From Cylindrodendrum hubeiense (Eukaryota > Ascomycota > Sordariomycetes > Hypocreales > Nectriaceae), in NCBI GenBank assembly GCA_014621425.1, contig JAANBB010000041.1:1-64000 (forward strand): a stretch of 64,000 nt of DNA, written 5' to 3'. A model generated the notes under the pieces. That model saw only the letters and a program-made list of their open reading frames with translations. It was not told the origin of the DNA and made no database searches. Each line of letters opens with the position of its first letter. Position 1 is the stretch's first letter. The translations under genes and the position numbers were made by a program. This document shows positions 1 to 11,538 of this stretch, one piece after another.

Positions 1-556
1 AGGCTGCGTTGCGTCTTTGGCGACGATGCCCGTTGCTGATGTGCGAGCTGGCGAATGGGGCGTGCCCTGCCAAGCTCAAGACGAGTTGCCCGCCCTGGTC
101 CCCTGCTGCAATCCCTGTAGGGAAATCTCTCGAGGAGCGTGCCGATTGGAGAGAAGTGCTCATGGATTATCGGATTATCGATGGATTGACGACATGGGAT
201 ACGACGAGTGCAATGTGTTGGGCCAGTCATCTGTACTCCGTAACTGTACCTCCAGAGCATGATGGGAAAAGCAATACGCCTGAACATGGCACCTGAATCG
301 CTGGGAATTGTCGGAATGGATCTGGTCATTCGCCTGTCTCGATCTCGCCCGGGTTATCGGGAGCTCCGCCATTGCCCTCGGCCGAATTAGAGGGGAGCTG
401 AAGGGGGTGGTGCCCCGTAAGCCGAATAAAAAAGTTGTCACGCAACGGCCAACCAGACGTTGGCTCGGATTCGTCTCGGATTCGATGCGTGGGGAAACTG
501 CGATTGGGGGGTTGTCGCGTGCGGGTCAGGCCGGGACCGAGAGCGAGACAGACGCC

Positions 557-598
557 TTGACTCTTTTGGCTTGACTCTTTTGGCTTGACTCTTTTGGG
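557..598. repeat. Three-copy 14-bp tandem repeat
   Basis: The unit TTGACTCTTTTGGC occurs three times head to tail, the last copy ending in G instead of C. It is non-coding and short enough to be a polymorphic minisatellite. Confidence 0.85.
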
Positions 599-828
599 CC
601 TTGGTTTTGCCAGTCATTTCGACTCACAGGCTGGTTGGCTATGTGAGTGGTCCGCGCTCCAGGGCAAACAGAGTCAGAGACACGGGGAATCCGTGGCAAC
701 ATGACTGCAACCACAACAAGGCAATGCGATACGAAGTGCTGTACTGGGCACTTGCTGGGCACTTACTGGGCGCTGCCTCTCCCTCGAGAGGACCTGCCAA
801 AGAAATTCTGCAAAAGACATGGCCCCAA

Positions 829-915
829 AGAGATAACGTAAAAGATATAACGCAAATGACATGACGCAAAATACATAACGCAACAGACATAACGCAACAA
901 AAAAGAACATAACGC
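829..915. repeat. Imperfect A-rich tandem repeat (ATAACGCAA units)
   Basis: About six degenerate copies of a 13-15-bp unit centred on GACATAACGCAA follow each other. The copies have diverged by point changes and small length changes. No coding or promoter role is evident. Confidence 0.7.
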
Positions 916-2342
916 CTGACGAGCGGTAAGAATTAACTTACTCACCGCGGGGGTGCCAGGATGTCAGATGGACGCCCGCTGTTGTAGTTCATCCGCGCCT
1001 TGTTCAACCCCACCAGAGACGAGATGCCTGGCTGTCTTGCTTGTCTCCCTCCTCCCAACGGCCCTGTAAGGGCCATCGCTATACGTTCCCACGGCCCAGC
1101 GATCCCGAGATGCTGATGTGAGCTACGCTTACGGGTTAAACTCTGCCAACTAGCCTAATGGCGCTCCGGGCCAAGACCCTACAGCCTTCTTCGTCCCCAT
1201 TGATCGGCGCATACTACGTCGTAGGTGTCAGACAACACGTAGTTACCTGTTGCAATGACACAGTGCTCGAATGTTTCGGCACGGAACGAGATCACCATCG
1301 CATCCCTTGGCTTGACGAGGCAACAAGAAAACGCCATTCGGTCAGCACCCAATAGCACTCATCGACTACCGCCAGCTCTTAGGCTGCCCAAGATCAATTA
1401 CCATGGTACAGAATACCCCGTCCAGCGACGTCCGACCTCACAAAAAAAAAGGAGCAAGAGGGCCACGCCCAGGGGTACTCGCTACGGGTCTGACCCATTC
1501 CACTGCGGAGTTGAGGTGTAGGAGTGGAGCCGAATCCCAATTCCAATGCGGCCAGTTATTAGGGGAGTCAGAGGCGTGTATGTACCTGGGCTCCCCGGTT
1601 TCCCCCCCGTGGCTCGTCGTCATCGTCATCATCCCCGTCGCCGTGTTTTGGCGCTGTCGGGTCGGGTTGCTGTTGGAGTGCGAAACTCCCGTGAGCCCGT
1701 CTTGGGACTGTACCGCTGCGGCGCCATGATTGCGAGTGGTCTATTGTGGGCATTCGGACGCCGTTGACGGCGGAGTTATGCGGACGACTGCGGAGCGATG
1801 ATGCCAACACACGCAATTTCTGGGATGCGAAGAAGGATCTGCAGAAGATGAACTCAGGAGGACGTCAAGACGAGCGCAGACGAGTGCAAAGTATCGGCAA
1901 TTTGCTACTGAGGAAGTCTCCGAAGCGCGCCATGACAGTCAGTGGAAGGCTTCGCCAAATTGGTCCGAACGCCAGCACGCCGCCCGTGTGCAAGTCGGAT
2001 ACTTGCGCACGCAGCAATCCGACAGCAGCCACACCCTAGAGCCCTTCGGGGGGCCAACTCGTAGGGGACAGGGCGCTGACTGGCCGGCGGGCGTGGTGGG
2101 CTGGACCCCTACTGGAGGTACCCACGCCCCTCCCTCCACTACATCCCACCGCACACCCGGTAGGCCAGCCTAACTTCGCACTAGATCCCAGGCCGCCCCA
2201 CAGCTTCTGTTTAGAGAACCTTGCTCTGGTTGTTACTGGGTATTAGTGCGCGACTGAGTCTCCAGCACCATCCCGCCGACGCGAGTTTATCTCATTCCGC
2301 CCTGTGCTGGAGCTCGTCTTATTATACCCGTCCCATCCCCCA

Positions 2343-2445
2343 TCTCGGGGGCTTCTTCTTCTTTTTCTGTCTATCCCATTTCCTGTCCTTCCTTCCATCC
2401 CCTCTTCCCCTCACCTTCTCTTCTTCCGCCCTGTCCTCCCCCGGA
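2343..2445 (+). promoter_or_regulatory. Pyrimidine-rich tract upstream of the ABC transporter
   Basis: About 100 bp are almost purely C and T on the plus strand. Such CT blocks commonly mark the core promoter or 5' UTR of strongly expressed filamentous fungal genes. It precedes the transporter start codon at 2629. Its role is inferred from position and composition. Confidence 0.4.
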
Positions 2446-2628
2446 CTAGTATTGGTTGGTTGACTTAGCTGGACAACCACCAGCGAGCGCAGGCTCATCA
2501 CCACTCACAACAAACCCCCGAGTCTGGTTCACGCGAGTGACAGACAAGAGGGCCATTTCCCATTCGGCGACAGCCAATTGCGAGACCCCGAGCTCACCAA
2601 GACGCCCTCCGGCGCTCTCTCGCCCAAC

Positions 2629-4503
2629 ATGTCTACCGCCCCTGGAACGAATGAGCTCGCTCCCGAGAAGACCAACATCTCTGGAGTCGATGCCATCGAT
2701 GAGAAGCCCAACAAGCATGCGTCCCTGACCGACGCCGGCACCGAGCACGAGAAGCCCACGTCTTCCCCCGCCGAGACGCTGGGAGACGACGACGACGACT
2801 CCGAGATGGAGCGCCGCACTTCTATCGTGCAGGCCCTCGCTCGCACTTACTCGACCGCAACGGCCAGCCACCCCCACGGCAACCCCTTCAAGGCCGGCGA
2901 GGACTCGCCTCTCAACCCTGCCTCGGCCAACTTCAGCGGCCGTGAGTGGGCCAAGTCCATTGTCGAGCTTGTTCAGCAGGACGGCGCATCTTTCCGTTCC
3001 GCTGGCGTGTGCTTCCAGAACCTCAATGTCTTCGGATACGGCGAGGGAAGCGACTACCAGAAGGATGTCGGCAACGTCTGGCTGTCTCTCGGTGGCGTCA
3101 TTTCGCGCCTCACCGGCGGCAACCGCCAGCGCATCGACATTCTCCGCCAATTCGACGGTGTCGTGCACAAGGGCGAGATGCTTGTCGTGCTGGGACCTCC
3201 TGGTTCTGGATGCTCTACCATGCTCAAGACCATTGCTGGTGAGACCAACGGTCTCAACGTTGACGAGGGTTCCTACTTCAACTACCAGGGTAAGTCGAAT
3301 TCCCGTCCTCAGACATGTGTCGTTTCCACGCCTCTCGCAACCTGGTCGGGTAACGTGGGGCAAGCGTTTGTGCGACTCTGACCCTGGGCGATGGCGCAGT
3401 CTAATTCAAGCAAATTTGAAACATGAGGCTAACGCAACAATCGCAGGTATGACCGCCAAAGAGATGCACTCCCACCACCGTGGTGAGGCCATCTACACCG
3501 CCGAAGTCGATGTCCACTTCCCCCAGCTGTCTGTTGGCGATACCCTCACTTTCGCTGCCCGCGCTCGCCAGCCCCGTGTTCTTCCCCAGGGTCTCAACCG
3601 AAACGACTTTGCCGACCATCTCCGAGACGTCGTCATGGCCATGTTCGGTATCACCCACACCATGAACACCCGTGTCGGTAATGAGTACATTCGAGGTGTC
3701 TCAGGTGGTGAGCGCAAGCGTGTCACCATTTCCGAGGCTGCCCTGTCTGGTGCTCCCCTTCAGTGCTGGGATAACTCCACTCGAGGTCTCGACTCTGCCA
3801 ACGCCGTTGAGTTCTGCAAGACCCTGCGCCTCCAGACCGAGCTCTTCAACAGCACCGCTGTTGTCTCCATCTACCAGGCCCCCCAGAGCGCCTACGATCT
3901 CTTCGACAAGGCTGCCGTCATCTACGAGGGTTACCAGATCTTCTTTGGCCGCGCCGATGCCGCTAAGCAGTACTTTGTCAACCTGGGCTTCGAGTGCCCT
4001 GCCCGACAGACTACCCCTGATTTCCTGACCTCCATGACCGCCCCCCTGGAGCGTGTCGTGCGAGATGGATTCAAGGGCAAGGTGCCCCGCACCCCCGCCG
4101 AGTTTGGTGCTGCCTGGAAGAACAGCGCCGAGTACAAGGCCCTGCAGGTCGAGATTGAGGACTACAAGACCGCCCACCCCATCAACGGTCCTGACGCCGA
4201 GGCTTTCCGTGCCTCCAAGCACGCCCAGCAGGCCAAGGGTCAGCGCAAGAAGTCTCCCTTCACCCTCTCCTTCGTCCAGCAGGTTCAGCTCTGCCTGTGG
4301 CGTGGATGGAAGCGTCTGAAGGGTGATCCTGGCTTGACCATTGGTGCCTTGATTGGTAACTTTGGCATGTCCCTGATTATCGGAAGTGTTTTCTACAACC
4401 TGGATGATTCCTCCAACAGTTTCTTCCAGCGTGGTGCCCTCTTGTTCTTTGCCTGCCTGATGAATGCCTTCGCCAGTGCCCTCGAGGTAAGTTTCTTACT
4501 CCC
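2629..4503 (+). CDS. PDR/CDR-type ABC transporter, 5' part only (truncated at an assembly patch)
   Basis: Exons are 2629-3289 and 3447-4486, giving 567 residues in phase. The donor GTAAGT at 4487 runs into ambiguous bases at 4504. The protein has a polar N-terminus and then the first nucleotide-binding domain of an ABCG/PDR pump: Walker [10 protein letters not shown] (PDR-typical Cys in place of Lys), signature VSGGERKRV, and Walker B with the fungal [11 protein letters not shown] sequence. It ends at the first transmembrane helices. Family members have about 1,450-1,550 residues in an NBD-TMD-NBD-TMD order and export drugs, azoles and plant compounds across the plasma membrane. Only the first third is present here; the next sequence belongs to another gene. 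The start was chosen as the first in-frame ATG after the CT tract. Confidence 0.92.
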
Positions 4504-4518
4504 NNNNTGNCNANNNGN
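4504..4518. other. Ambiguous-base patch at a probable assembly junction
   Basis: Fifteen positions mix N with isolated called bases, so this is not a uniform scaffold gap. To the left is an intron donor of an ABC transporter; to the right is an intron acceptor of a Dsk2 gene. The mixed pattern looks like a consensus of poorly matching overlapping reads. Confidence 0.85.
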
Positions 4519-4526
4519 TACAACAG

Positions 4527-4982
4527 CTCCAGGGCTTGAGCGCGCTTGGAGCGAACCCCTTTGGAGCTGCCGCAGGCCAAACACCAGGCCAGACAGCTAC
4601 TCCTCAGGCTGGATCAGGAACCACGCCCAGCCAGGGCACGACCGAGACGCCGGCCGTGGCAGGAAGCACCCCTGGCCAGGGCACATCGAGCCCACCTCCG
4701 GCGAACCCCTTTGCGGCACTGTTCGCTCCCCCGGGAGGTGCCCAGGCCAACCCCTTCGGAATGAACCCCGAGATGATGCAGCAAATGATGCAGATGATGG
4801 GAGGAGGAGGCGCCGCGCCTGCTGCGCCCGCAGACAACCGACCCCCCGAGGAGCGCTACGCGGAGCAGCTGCGCCAGCTGAACGACATGGGGTTCTTCGA
4901 CTTTGATAGGAACGTTGCAGCCCTGAGGCGAAGCGGAGGAAGCGTCCAGGGCGCCATTGAGCACCTGCTTGGCGGGGTGTGA
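4527..4982 (+). CDS. DSK2: Dsk2/ubiquilin-family shuttle protein, 3' exon only
   Basis: After an acceptor (CAACAG ending at 4526) an open frame of 151 codons runs to TGA at 4980-4982. It contains Gly/Thr/Pro-rich linkers, a Met-rich STI1-like segment (NPEMMQQMMQMMGGG) and a C-terminal UBA domain with the LNDMGFFDFDRN and IEHLL signatures. Dsk2 binds polyubiquitinated clients through the UBA and docks on the proteasome through an N-terminal ubiquitin-like domain. That domain and the first STI1 repeats are missing here. The exon is in phase with the ABC transporter exon upstream, so gene prediction would produce a false fusion. Confidence 0.9.
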   Translation, partial: LQGLSALGANPFGAAAGQTPGQTATPQAGSGTTPSQGTTETPAVAGSTPGQGTSSPPPANPFAALFAPPGGAQANPFGMNPEMMQQMMQMMGGGGAAPAAPADNRPPEERYAEQLRQLNDMGFFDFDRNVAALRRSGGSVQGAIEHLLGGV

Positions 4983-5803
4983 AGCGGAGAGAAACGAAAG
5001 AATTGAACCAGAATATGAAGCGTTGTCGGTTGGTCTTGCTGTTGATGGCAAGGCACTCTTTCATGTCGGCGTCTTGTGGGAGCAACCAAGTCCAGGCAAG
5101 CTGAGTAATACCAGTCTGGAGATGGGGGGAGGGTTGGACGCTCCCGGGCGAGAACAGGGCATACCTCTCGAGGGATTAGTATGATGCTGTTATGATATCA
5201 AGCATTGACGAGCAAGTCAAAATTCAATACTCTTACAATAAGCGTGGGTGTTTTTGAGATGCAAGTGACTTGGTGGCTGGTTGAGTGTAGTAATGGTTCT
5301 ATTGTATCATGATCAGGTGTATGAACGCCGTCATGATCAGATGCGGTGGGCTGAGCCGGCTTTCGAATAAGAAACGTAGACTTAAAACAATGCTGTTTGC
5401 CATTTAATTGAAACTTTTGTCACTTTCCGCTCCGTCGAAGAGTTGTTTGGATCTGGATATGCGTACGCACGCAATTGCTCCCGCCAATAGAAGGCGCCTA
5501 TGGCGATATATTCATCGCGCTGATCAGATCTTCCCTCGCACGCTGACGGACGCTGAGTGGCGTTGTTCGGCGCACTGACAGAGATGCCTCGGCTCGGGCT
5601 GCGTCCCCCGCGATCTTAAGCGGTGCCGACCCCCAGACGAACCCCGGATCTAGCAGCTGGGGCGACTCGTCATTGTTAAATGCCAGCATTTCCCCAGTTT
5701 CTGGTCTTAATCCAATTTCCGTTGAAAGAATAAGCCATTGGAAACTCTTACTGATACGCAGTCTGTCGTAATTCATTTGTTACTGTCTGACAATCCATCC
5801 ATC
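4983..5803. other. Intergenic region with a dispersed-repeat copy
   Basis: This holds the 3' flank of the Dsk2 exon and the promoter of the oxidoreductase. No gene is seen. Positions 5430-5515 resemble 29130-29215 (see the repeat entries). Confidence 0.6.
5430..5515 (+). repeat. Dispersed repeat, copy A
   Basis: This copy shares an exact 19-mer (GGATCTGGATATGCGTACG at 5449-5467) with positions 29149-29167. Weaker similarity extends to both sides, through an AATAGAA-GCGCC-ATG-ATATA pattern. Copy A lies about 290 bp upstream of the oxidoreductase start codon. Confidence 0.55.
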
Positions 5804-7039
5804 ATGCGTGGCATCCAGATCAAGGAATATGTCAAGGTCAGCGCCGGCCCATTCCATGATACCCGCTCCTTTGAGAGACGAGCTCCCACTAGAGGCGAGC
5901 TCCCATGAGAGACGAAACAATGCTAATGTTTAATTCCAGGGCCCCAAAGAGCTCAAGGTCCAGGACCTGCCCGATCCCGTCCCCAAGGACGACGAGTATC
6001 TCATCCAAGTCCACGCCGCAGCAGCCAACTTCTTCGACATCCTGCAGATCCAGGGCAAATACCAGAACCAGCCGCGTACTGTCCCCCAACATCCCCCCGT
6101 CTTCCTGCAATCTTGCCACTCCGAGTTCTGCTCACTAACACCTTCCGCTCCGCAGCATTCCCCTGGGTAGCCGGCGCCGAGTTTGCCGGCATCGTCATCA
6201 GCGCGCCCAAGAACCCCAAGTTCCCGCCAGGTTCCCGCGTCTTCGGCGCACAGCAGGGCGCCTTCGCCACGAAGCTCTGCGCGAAGGAGTCATCCCTGCT
6301 GCCCGTGCCCCCTGGCTGGGGCTTCCAGGAAGCCGCGGGTTTGTTTGTCACGGCGCCTACCAGCTATGGCGCGCTCGTTGTGAGGGCCGGCATTAAGAAG
6401 GGAGATATCGTCCTCGTGCATGCTGCGGCGGGCGGCGTCGGACTTGCTGCCGTGCAGGGTAAGCTGATGGTGTGATGATACTAAAGCGATGACGGCTGAC
6501 GTTTGATAGTGGCCAAGGCGTTTGGTGCAACCGTCATCGCGACGGCCTCGACGCAGCGCAAGCTCGATATCGCCAAGTCCTTCGGCGCAGACCATGTCGT
6601 TTCCTACAACGACGCCAGCTGGCCCGCCAAAGTCAAGGCCCTGACCCCGTCCTCGCGGGGCGTTGATATCGTCTACGACCCCGTTGGGCTCGTTGACGCC
6701 TCGACCAAGTGCACGGCATGGAACGGACGCATTCTGATCGTGGGCTTCGCGGCGGGCCGCATCGAAAAGGTGGCCATGAACAAGGTGCTCCTGAAGAACA
6801 TTGCGCTGGTCGGCATCCACTGGGGCGCCTACTCGGTGCACGAGCGGGAGACGATTCCACGCGTTTGGGAGGGCATTATGGGGCTGGTCAAGGACGGCAA
6901 GCTACGCGGCACTGAGTATGCCGACGAGGAGTTTGTAGGCCTGGAGAGGATTGGGGATGCCTTAGTAGCTCTGGGAGGGAGGGGGACGTGGGGAAAGGTG
7001 GTGGTCAAGGTTCCCCAGGAGGGAGAGAGTAAGTTGTGA
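5804..7039 (+). CDS. Quinone oxidoreductase-like MDR dehydrogenase
   Basis: Four exons (5804-5836, 5940-6075, 6156-6458, 6510-7039) give 333 residues. The order is a GroES-like N-terminal domain (GPKELKVQDLP, then HAAAANFFDILQIQGKY and FPWVAGAEFAGIV) followed by a Rossmann domain with AAAGGVGLAAVQ near residues 147-157 and FGADHVVSYND. The zeta-crystallin/QOR branch of medium-chain dehydrogenases reduces quinones or enals with NADPH and lacks catalytic zinc; no zinc-ligand cysteine cluster is seen. The 11-codon first exon was chosen because it restores the family's N-terminus (MRGIQIKEYVKGPKEL). The gene converges on the importin gene with 225 bp between stops. Confidence 0.88.
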
Positions 7040-7264
7040 GGTGTAAGTCGAAATAAGCCATCTATATAAGCTAGATGGAGCGAGGTACATAGTGTTGGTC
7101 TGTAGCAACTCGTTCAAATACGTCACAAAGAGATGACATTCTCTGATTCATACACACCCGTTTACACACAGCTTTTGATAATCATGTTCTATTCAGTCAT
7201 CTCGTCGTTCAAAAGTTAACTCATCTTCATAATTCAACACTCCCTTGCGCCGATGCCCACTCCC

Positions 7265-10200
7265 TCATTGCTGCACCGCACTCGCCATGGCCTGGAACCT
7301 CGTAATCAGCTCCTTGTCCACATTGGAAGCCCACTGCTCCTCAAATGCAGCCTCGCCTCCAACCCTGCCCACCAGGTCCTGCAGCCGCACCTTCACGAAC
7401 TCAAATGCGTGGACAGTGTGCACCGGGTCTTTGGCCAGTCCCTGGCGCTCCGCCACGATCTTTGGGGTATCATACTCGCTCGCCTCTAGGGGGCCCCAGA
7501 TCAGTGTGTCGGCGCCGTTGGCCACGCCGTCTTGTAGCTCCGCAATCGCATTGGTCCACATGTCAAAGTATTCCTGGAGCTTGCCTAGAACGAGGTCCTG
7601 CATCGGCGAGGGTAGCTCTAGGAGGCGGGTAAGGCCTAGGAGAAAGAGCTTCTGTCGCTCAATGTGGTCCATGTTGGAGAGATATGAGAACCACTCAACT
7701 GACAGCCAGCCCCAGACCTGCTCTAGAGGACCGAAGTTTGTGAGCATCTGTGCAAATAGAGTTGGTTCCGCCAGTGCCAGTCGTGCAAGGACCGCGAGGT
7801 AGTCTCCTTCGGTGACCGTGTTAAGCTTGCTAACTTTCCGGTTGGGGCCAGTGGTCTGGTGCGCCTCCCAAGAGTCGTGTAGGTTCTCCAAAATCTTGTT
7901 CATGAAGCCAATCTCGACCATGTCCTGCATAATCACCGAAACACCATTTGAGCCTCCCAGCTCAACAGCGGTCCTGATGAGGTATTCGATGCAAACCGTA
8001 GCGAGGCGAACATGCTCGCGACTTCTCGAGTCGAGGGCGCCTGACAAGGCCATCAGAGTTGGTCGTCGTAGTCTGTCTTCCAACATCGCACTCGGAGCAA
8101 GGAGGATGTAGGATTCGATGACAGAAAGGGCTTGTGATGCTGTTTCGACCTGATATTCCAGAAGCGGGAGTGCCAACTCGGCGAGGTTGATAACATCGGG
8201 TGCTAGAGGTGGGTTGCTCTGCATCAGGATGGAATTCCACAGCTCCAGCGACTCATCGATTAGGTGGACATGCAGGTCAGATCCCCGACGTGCGGCCTCA
8301 GATAGAAGCGGTACCATAAAGTGTTGGTAGCGCTGAGAGTTACTGCCCATACTCATAACCAAAGCGGCAAAGATGGCGATGACCGCCTGCTTGATCATGT
8401 ATTCTTCTGTACCAGAGTTCTCCCAGACCCCAGGAAGAGCGGCCATAAGCTGATCTCCGAACTGGGATACCTGCTCCTCCATTCTGGTCACAAGGATTCT
8501 GATAGACTCGAGTATAGCAAGTTTAGTTTCATCCACATCCACGTTCTGGATTAGGTTGATGAGCTGGGCCAGCACATTGGACGTATAGGGTAGGAATCCT
8601 TCAACGCTGAAACCAAGCTCATCTGCAATCCATCGTAGTTGTCGTGCTGCTGTGATTCGGACGACTAGGTCGTTGGTTTGATCGTCCGGATTTAGAAAGT
8701 GTTGGAAGATCTGGTAAACCAAGGGCCGACTGGCATCTTCCAACTTGACCGGAGCCCACTGACTCACTAGGATGGCTATCCGCCGTCGCAGTACCATGCA
8801 CAAACCGCCTTGTTGCTGTGCGTCGTTGACAATTGTCGAGGCTAGCACGGAATCAAAGTCAAAAACATTGTAGACATGGGCAGCTGCAAGGCCCATGGCC
8901 GTATACACCGCCTCCTTGGTGGCGATATCAGCCTGGGGAGTCTGCGCAGTCTGGAAATATGACAATAGAGGCGGGATTAACAGGTCCTTGTAGTTGGTGA
9001 GAAGGTCAAGGAACAGCTTCTCAGCGCATGGGCGCACCTCCCATTCGAAGGCGCTTCCCTCGCTCTGCTCCTGTTGCTCCCATTCTTCTGGGTCCTCTTC
9101 CCAAGCATCCAGATCTGACTTGCGGAAAACGAAAAGATGAGTGATGATCGAGTTGACAATCTGGACCACAAGATCAGGCTTAAGCAGTTGAGTTTTGATG
9201 ATTTCCCTGGCCTGTTCCTGTTCGGCCTTGGTCTCTGGGGTTCGGTATTTGAATGTCTGAACATGTTGGAAACCAATCCTGACACATGCGCGAAGTAACA
9301 GAAGGCCCTTGAGGGCCAGTCGCTCGAGCAGAGGACCTTCGACCTTTGATTTGGCAGTGCCTGCTTCTCCGGATCCTTGTCGAATACCACCAGACTTGTC
9401 AAAGACTTCGGCGAACTTCGCCACGAGATCCCAGTATGCATGAACCAAGGAGAGGGAGTTGGGAAGCACGGCGAAGCTGGCAGCGTGCTGTTCCGACATG
9501 TCGATATGGAGTTTGGTGAATTGGAGTAGATGCTTGCCCACGACGTCTTGATACTGGGGTGGCACTGTTGAGTCGTGGCTCACAAAGTTGAGGAGCTGGC
9601 CGAACTGGTTCTGTGACATGGTCCAGAACTGCTCGACGGTCTTGTCTCCATGAGGTCGCTCGTAACCGAGGATGACCAGGCGGCGAAGGATCTTGAGGGA
9701 AAACAAGCTGTTCAGCATAGCTGCATCGGCTTCGGCACTGTTCCCCTGGCCACCGCTGAGGTACCCCACCCATGCTGTAGACTTTTCGGCGTAAATATCC
9801 GACAAGACATGGACGATTTCAGGGGTGACAGACTGCAGGTCAGTCTGGGACTTTCGTAGCCTGGCGGTTCCGAGCTCCTTGACCACTCGCAGCAGGATCT
9901 GCAGCACTCCATGTAGATGCTTCTGGCTTCCATTTCGGGAAGAACGAAGAAGTTCGATGAGGCTTCCTAGCGCATCGGGCCACTGGGTGGGAAAGTCGAT
10001 CCTGACAACCTTGGCGACAACCAGTGCATTGTGTAAGGCGAGGTTCGATTCTTCCTCCTCGATGGTTCCCTGGAAGAGTCTTTGACGGATGAGAGCCTTC
10101 TCTTCCGGCTTGATGCTGTTCTTGACTTGTGCATAAAGTCGCCAATATCGATCGATGCCGTTCTTGAGCTGGATGACGGCGAGAAAGCGGATGTCGACGG

Positions 10201-10446
10201 GGAGGGACTTGTCGAGGTAGATGGTCTGTAAGTCTGTTAGCCACGGAACACGCAAGTCCTCGTGAAACCAGGTAGCCGTACCTGCAAAGAAGAGTAGTAG
10301 CCCGACTGGAGCTCCCAGGAGGTGAGTTGCTGACCGGCCGTCTGGCGCTGTGCATAGTCGGATGAAGTGGCGGACTGGAGAGCCTGGCAGAGCGTCTGAA
10401 GGGTCAGCGGGTTCGCATCGCCAGGAACCTCGATGGCGAAGCTCAT
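7265..10446 (-). CDS. KAP120: Importin-11/Kap120-type karyopherin beta
   Basis: Two exons on the minus strand (10282-10446 and 7265-10225, separated by a 56-nt intron) give 1,041 residues, close to yeast Kap120. The N-terminus carries the importin-beta N-terminal domain: a polar repeat helix, then LAVIQLKNGIDRYWR, which is characteristic of importin-11 relatives. The rest is continuous alpha-helical HEAT-repeat sequence. The family carries ribosome assembly factors and other cargoes through nuclear pores in a RanGTP-dependent way. The ATG at 10446 begins MSFAIEVPGDANPLT directly upstream of the conserved domain. The gene is divergent from the ThrRS gene across 1.1 kb. Confidence 0.9.
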
Positions 10447-11538
10447 GGTCGGTGCCGGCGCCGTCCAGTGGGGCGACAGTGATTGTTGATGGAACCAGAA
10501 ACACGAGGCTCGCAGCACGAGGCTCGACTGCGGACTGCGGACCGCGGAGTGTTACAGTACGTGAGGTACGTGTAGAGTGGAGGAGAGAAAGAGGATGGGT
10601 TAGGTTGGGGAATTTTGCCCCGTCCAGGTGTACTAGGCAGTGAATTCGGTATCACTGTGGTGGGGTTCCGGGATCATATGGAGGGGTAATACGAGATCGG
10701 TCAACTTGACCAGGGAGAAGTGAGCTTCTGGGAGAGTTTCTGGAGGCTGATATTCCAGGGTATGAATAAAGCCGACATGGAGTTGATAGACGCGTTTGAT
10801 TATTTACTCTACAGTAAACATTTGTGTGGTGACAATGTGGAAACTCGACCACCGTAACGTCTTGTGCCGAAGGCAACCTGCCAAGCCTGCATGCAGCCTA
10901 CAGGTATACAACGGAATGAGGAACCCATGGCCCATTCCTCGGTTACGCCCGACCAGCTCCAAGAACAAGGGTTAAATGGACTATTGCAGCCCAGGTTTTG
11001 CTGATTGCCGACTAACCTGGCCTCTAGCCTTTGGACCGGAGATTTTCTCATCGGGGATACCAAACACAGCTTTGTGAGTATTCGTATGCACATCTCCGTT
11101 TCGCAAGCTAACTGCACACCGCCGTCACACTCACCACGCAGTTGCTGGTAAAGGGTTGGTACTGGACGCAAAGGACTTGGGAAAACTACGGAAGAGAAGT
11201 ACAGAAAGTGATGGCACATGGGTTCTTTGTGCCGCCTGGTTTACTTTGGTTTAATAGCGAGCATTGTTCTGCCTCTTGTCCTTGGTGGAGAGTCAAGTCG
11301 ATGCCTGCTGCCACCACCAGTCAGACGGTGACGCTCTGTTTCATCCATGCGGCGGCTGTCTTGTCAAAACGCTAAGAATCGTGGAGGCGGACCCTGCACG
11401 CGCTAGACCGCAAGGGGAAACGAGCTTTGGCCGACAGCGCCCGTCCACTGCGACTTGGGCATTTTTGAAGATGGTGTTCGCCCATCGATTCATCCCCCGT
11501 CATTGCAACATTGGCCCCCATTGCGGTCCAGATTGACA
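10447..11538. other. Intergenic region between divergent importin and ThrRS genes
   Basis: This is a 1.1-kb spacer serving two divergent housekeeping genes. Open frames here are short and cross both strands; none resembles a protein family. Confidence 0.6.

Larger units (their letters stand above)
1..2628. other. Intergenic region and promoter side of the ABC transporter
   Basis: No convincing gene is seen; open frames here are short, overlap on both strands and resemble no known protein. The segment holds a three-copy 14-bp tandem repeat (557-598), a run of imperfect 13-15-bp units ending in ATAACGCAA (about 829-915), and a strong pyrimidine tract (about 2343-2445). The tract is typical of the region just upstream of fungal transcription starts and lies about 190 bp before the transporter ATG. 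Confidence 0.6.

Noticed and set aside
2629..4982. A single ABC transporter-UBA fusion gene
   Set aside because: The in-phase join passes through ambiguous bases and links a pump cut after its first NBD to a typical Dsk2 C-terminus; a misjoin explains both truncations.
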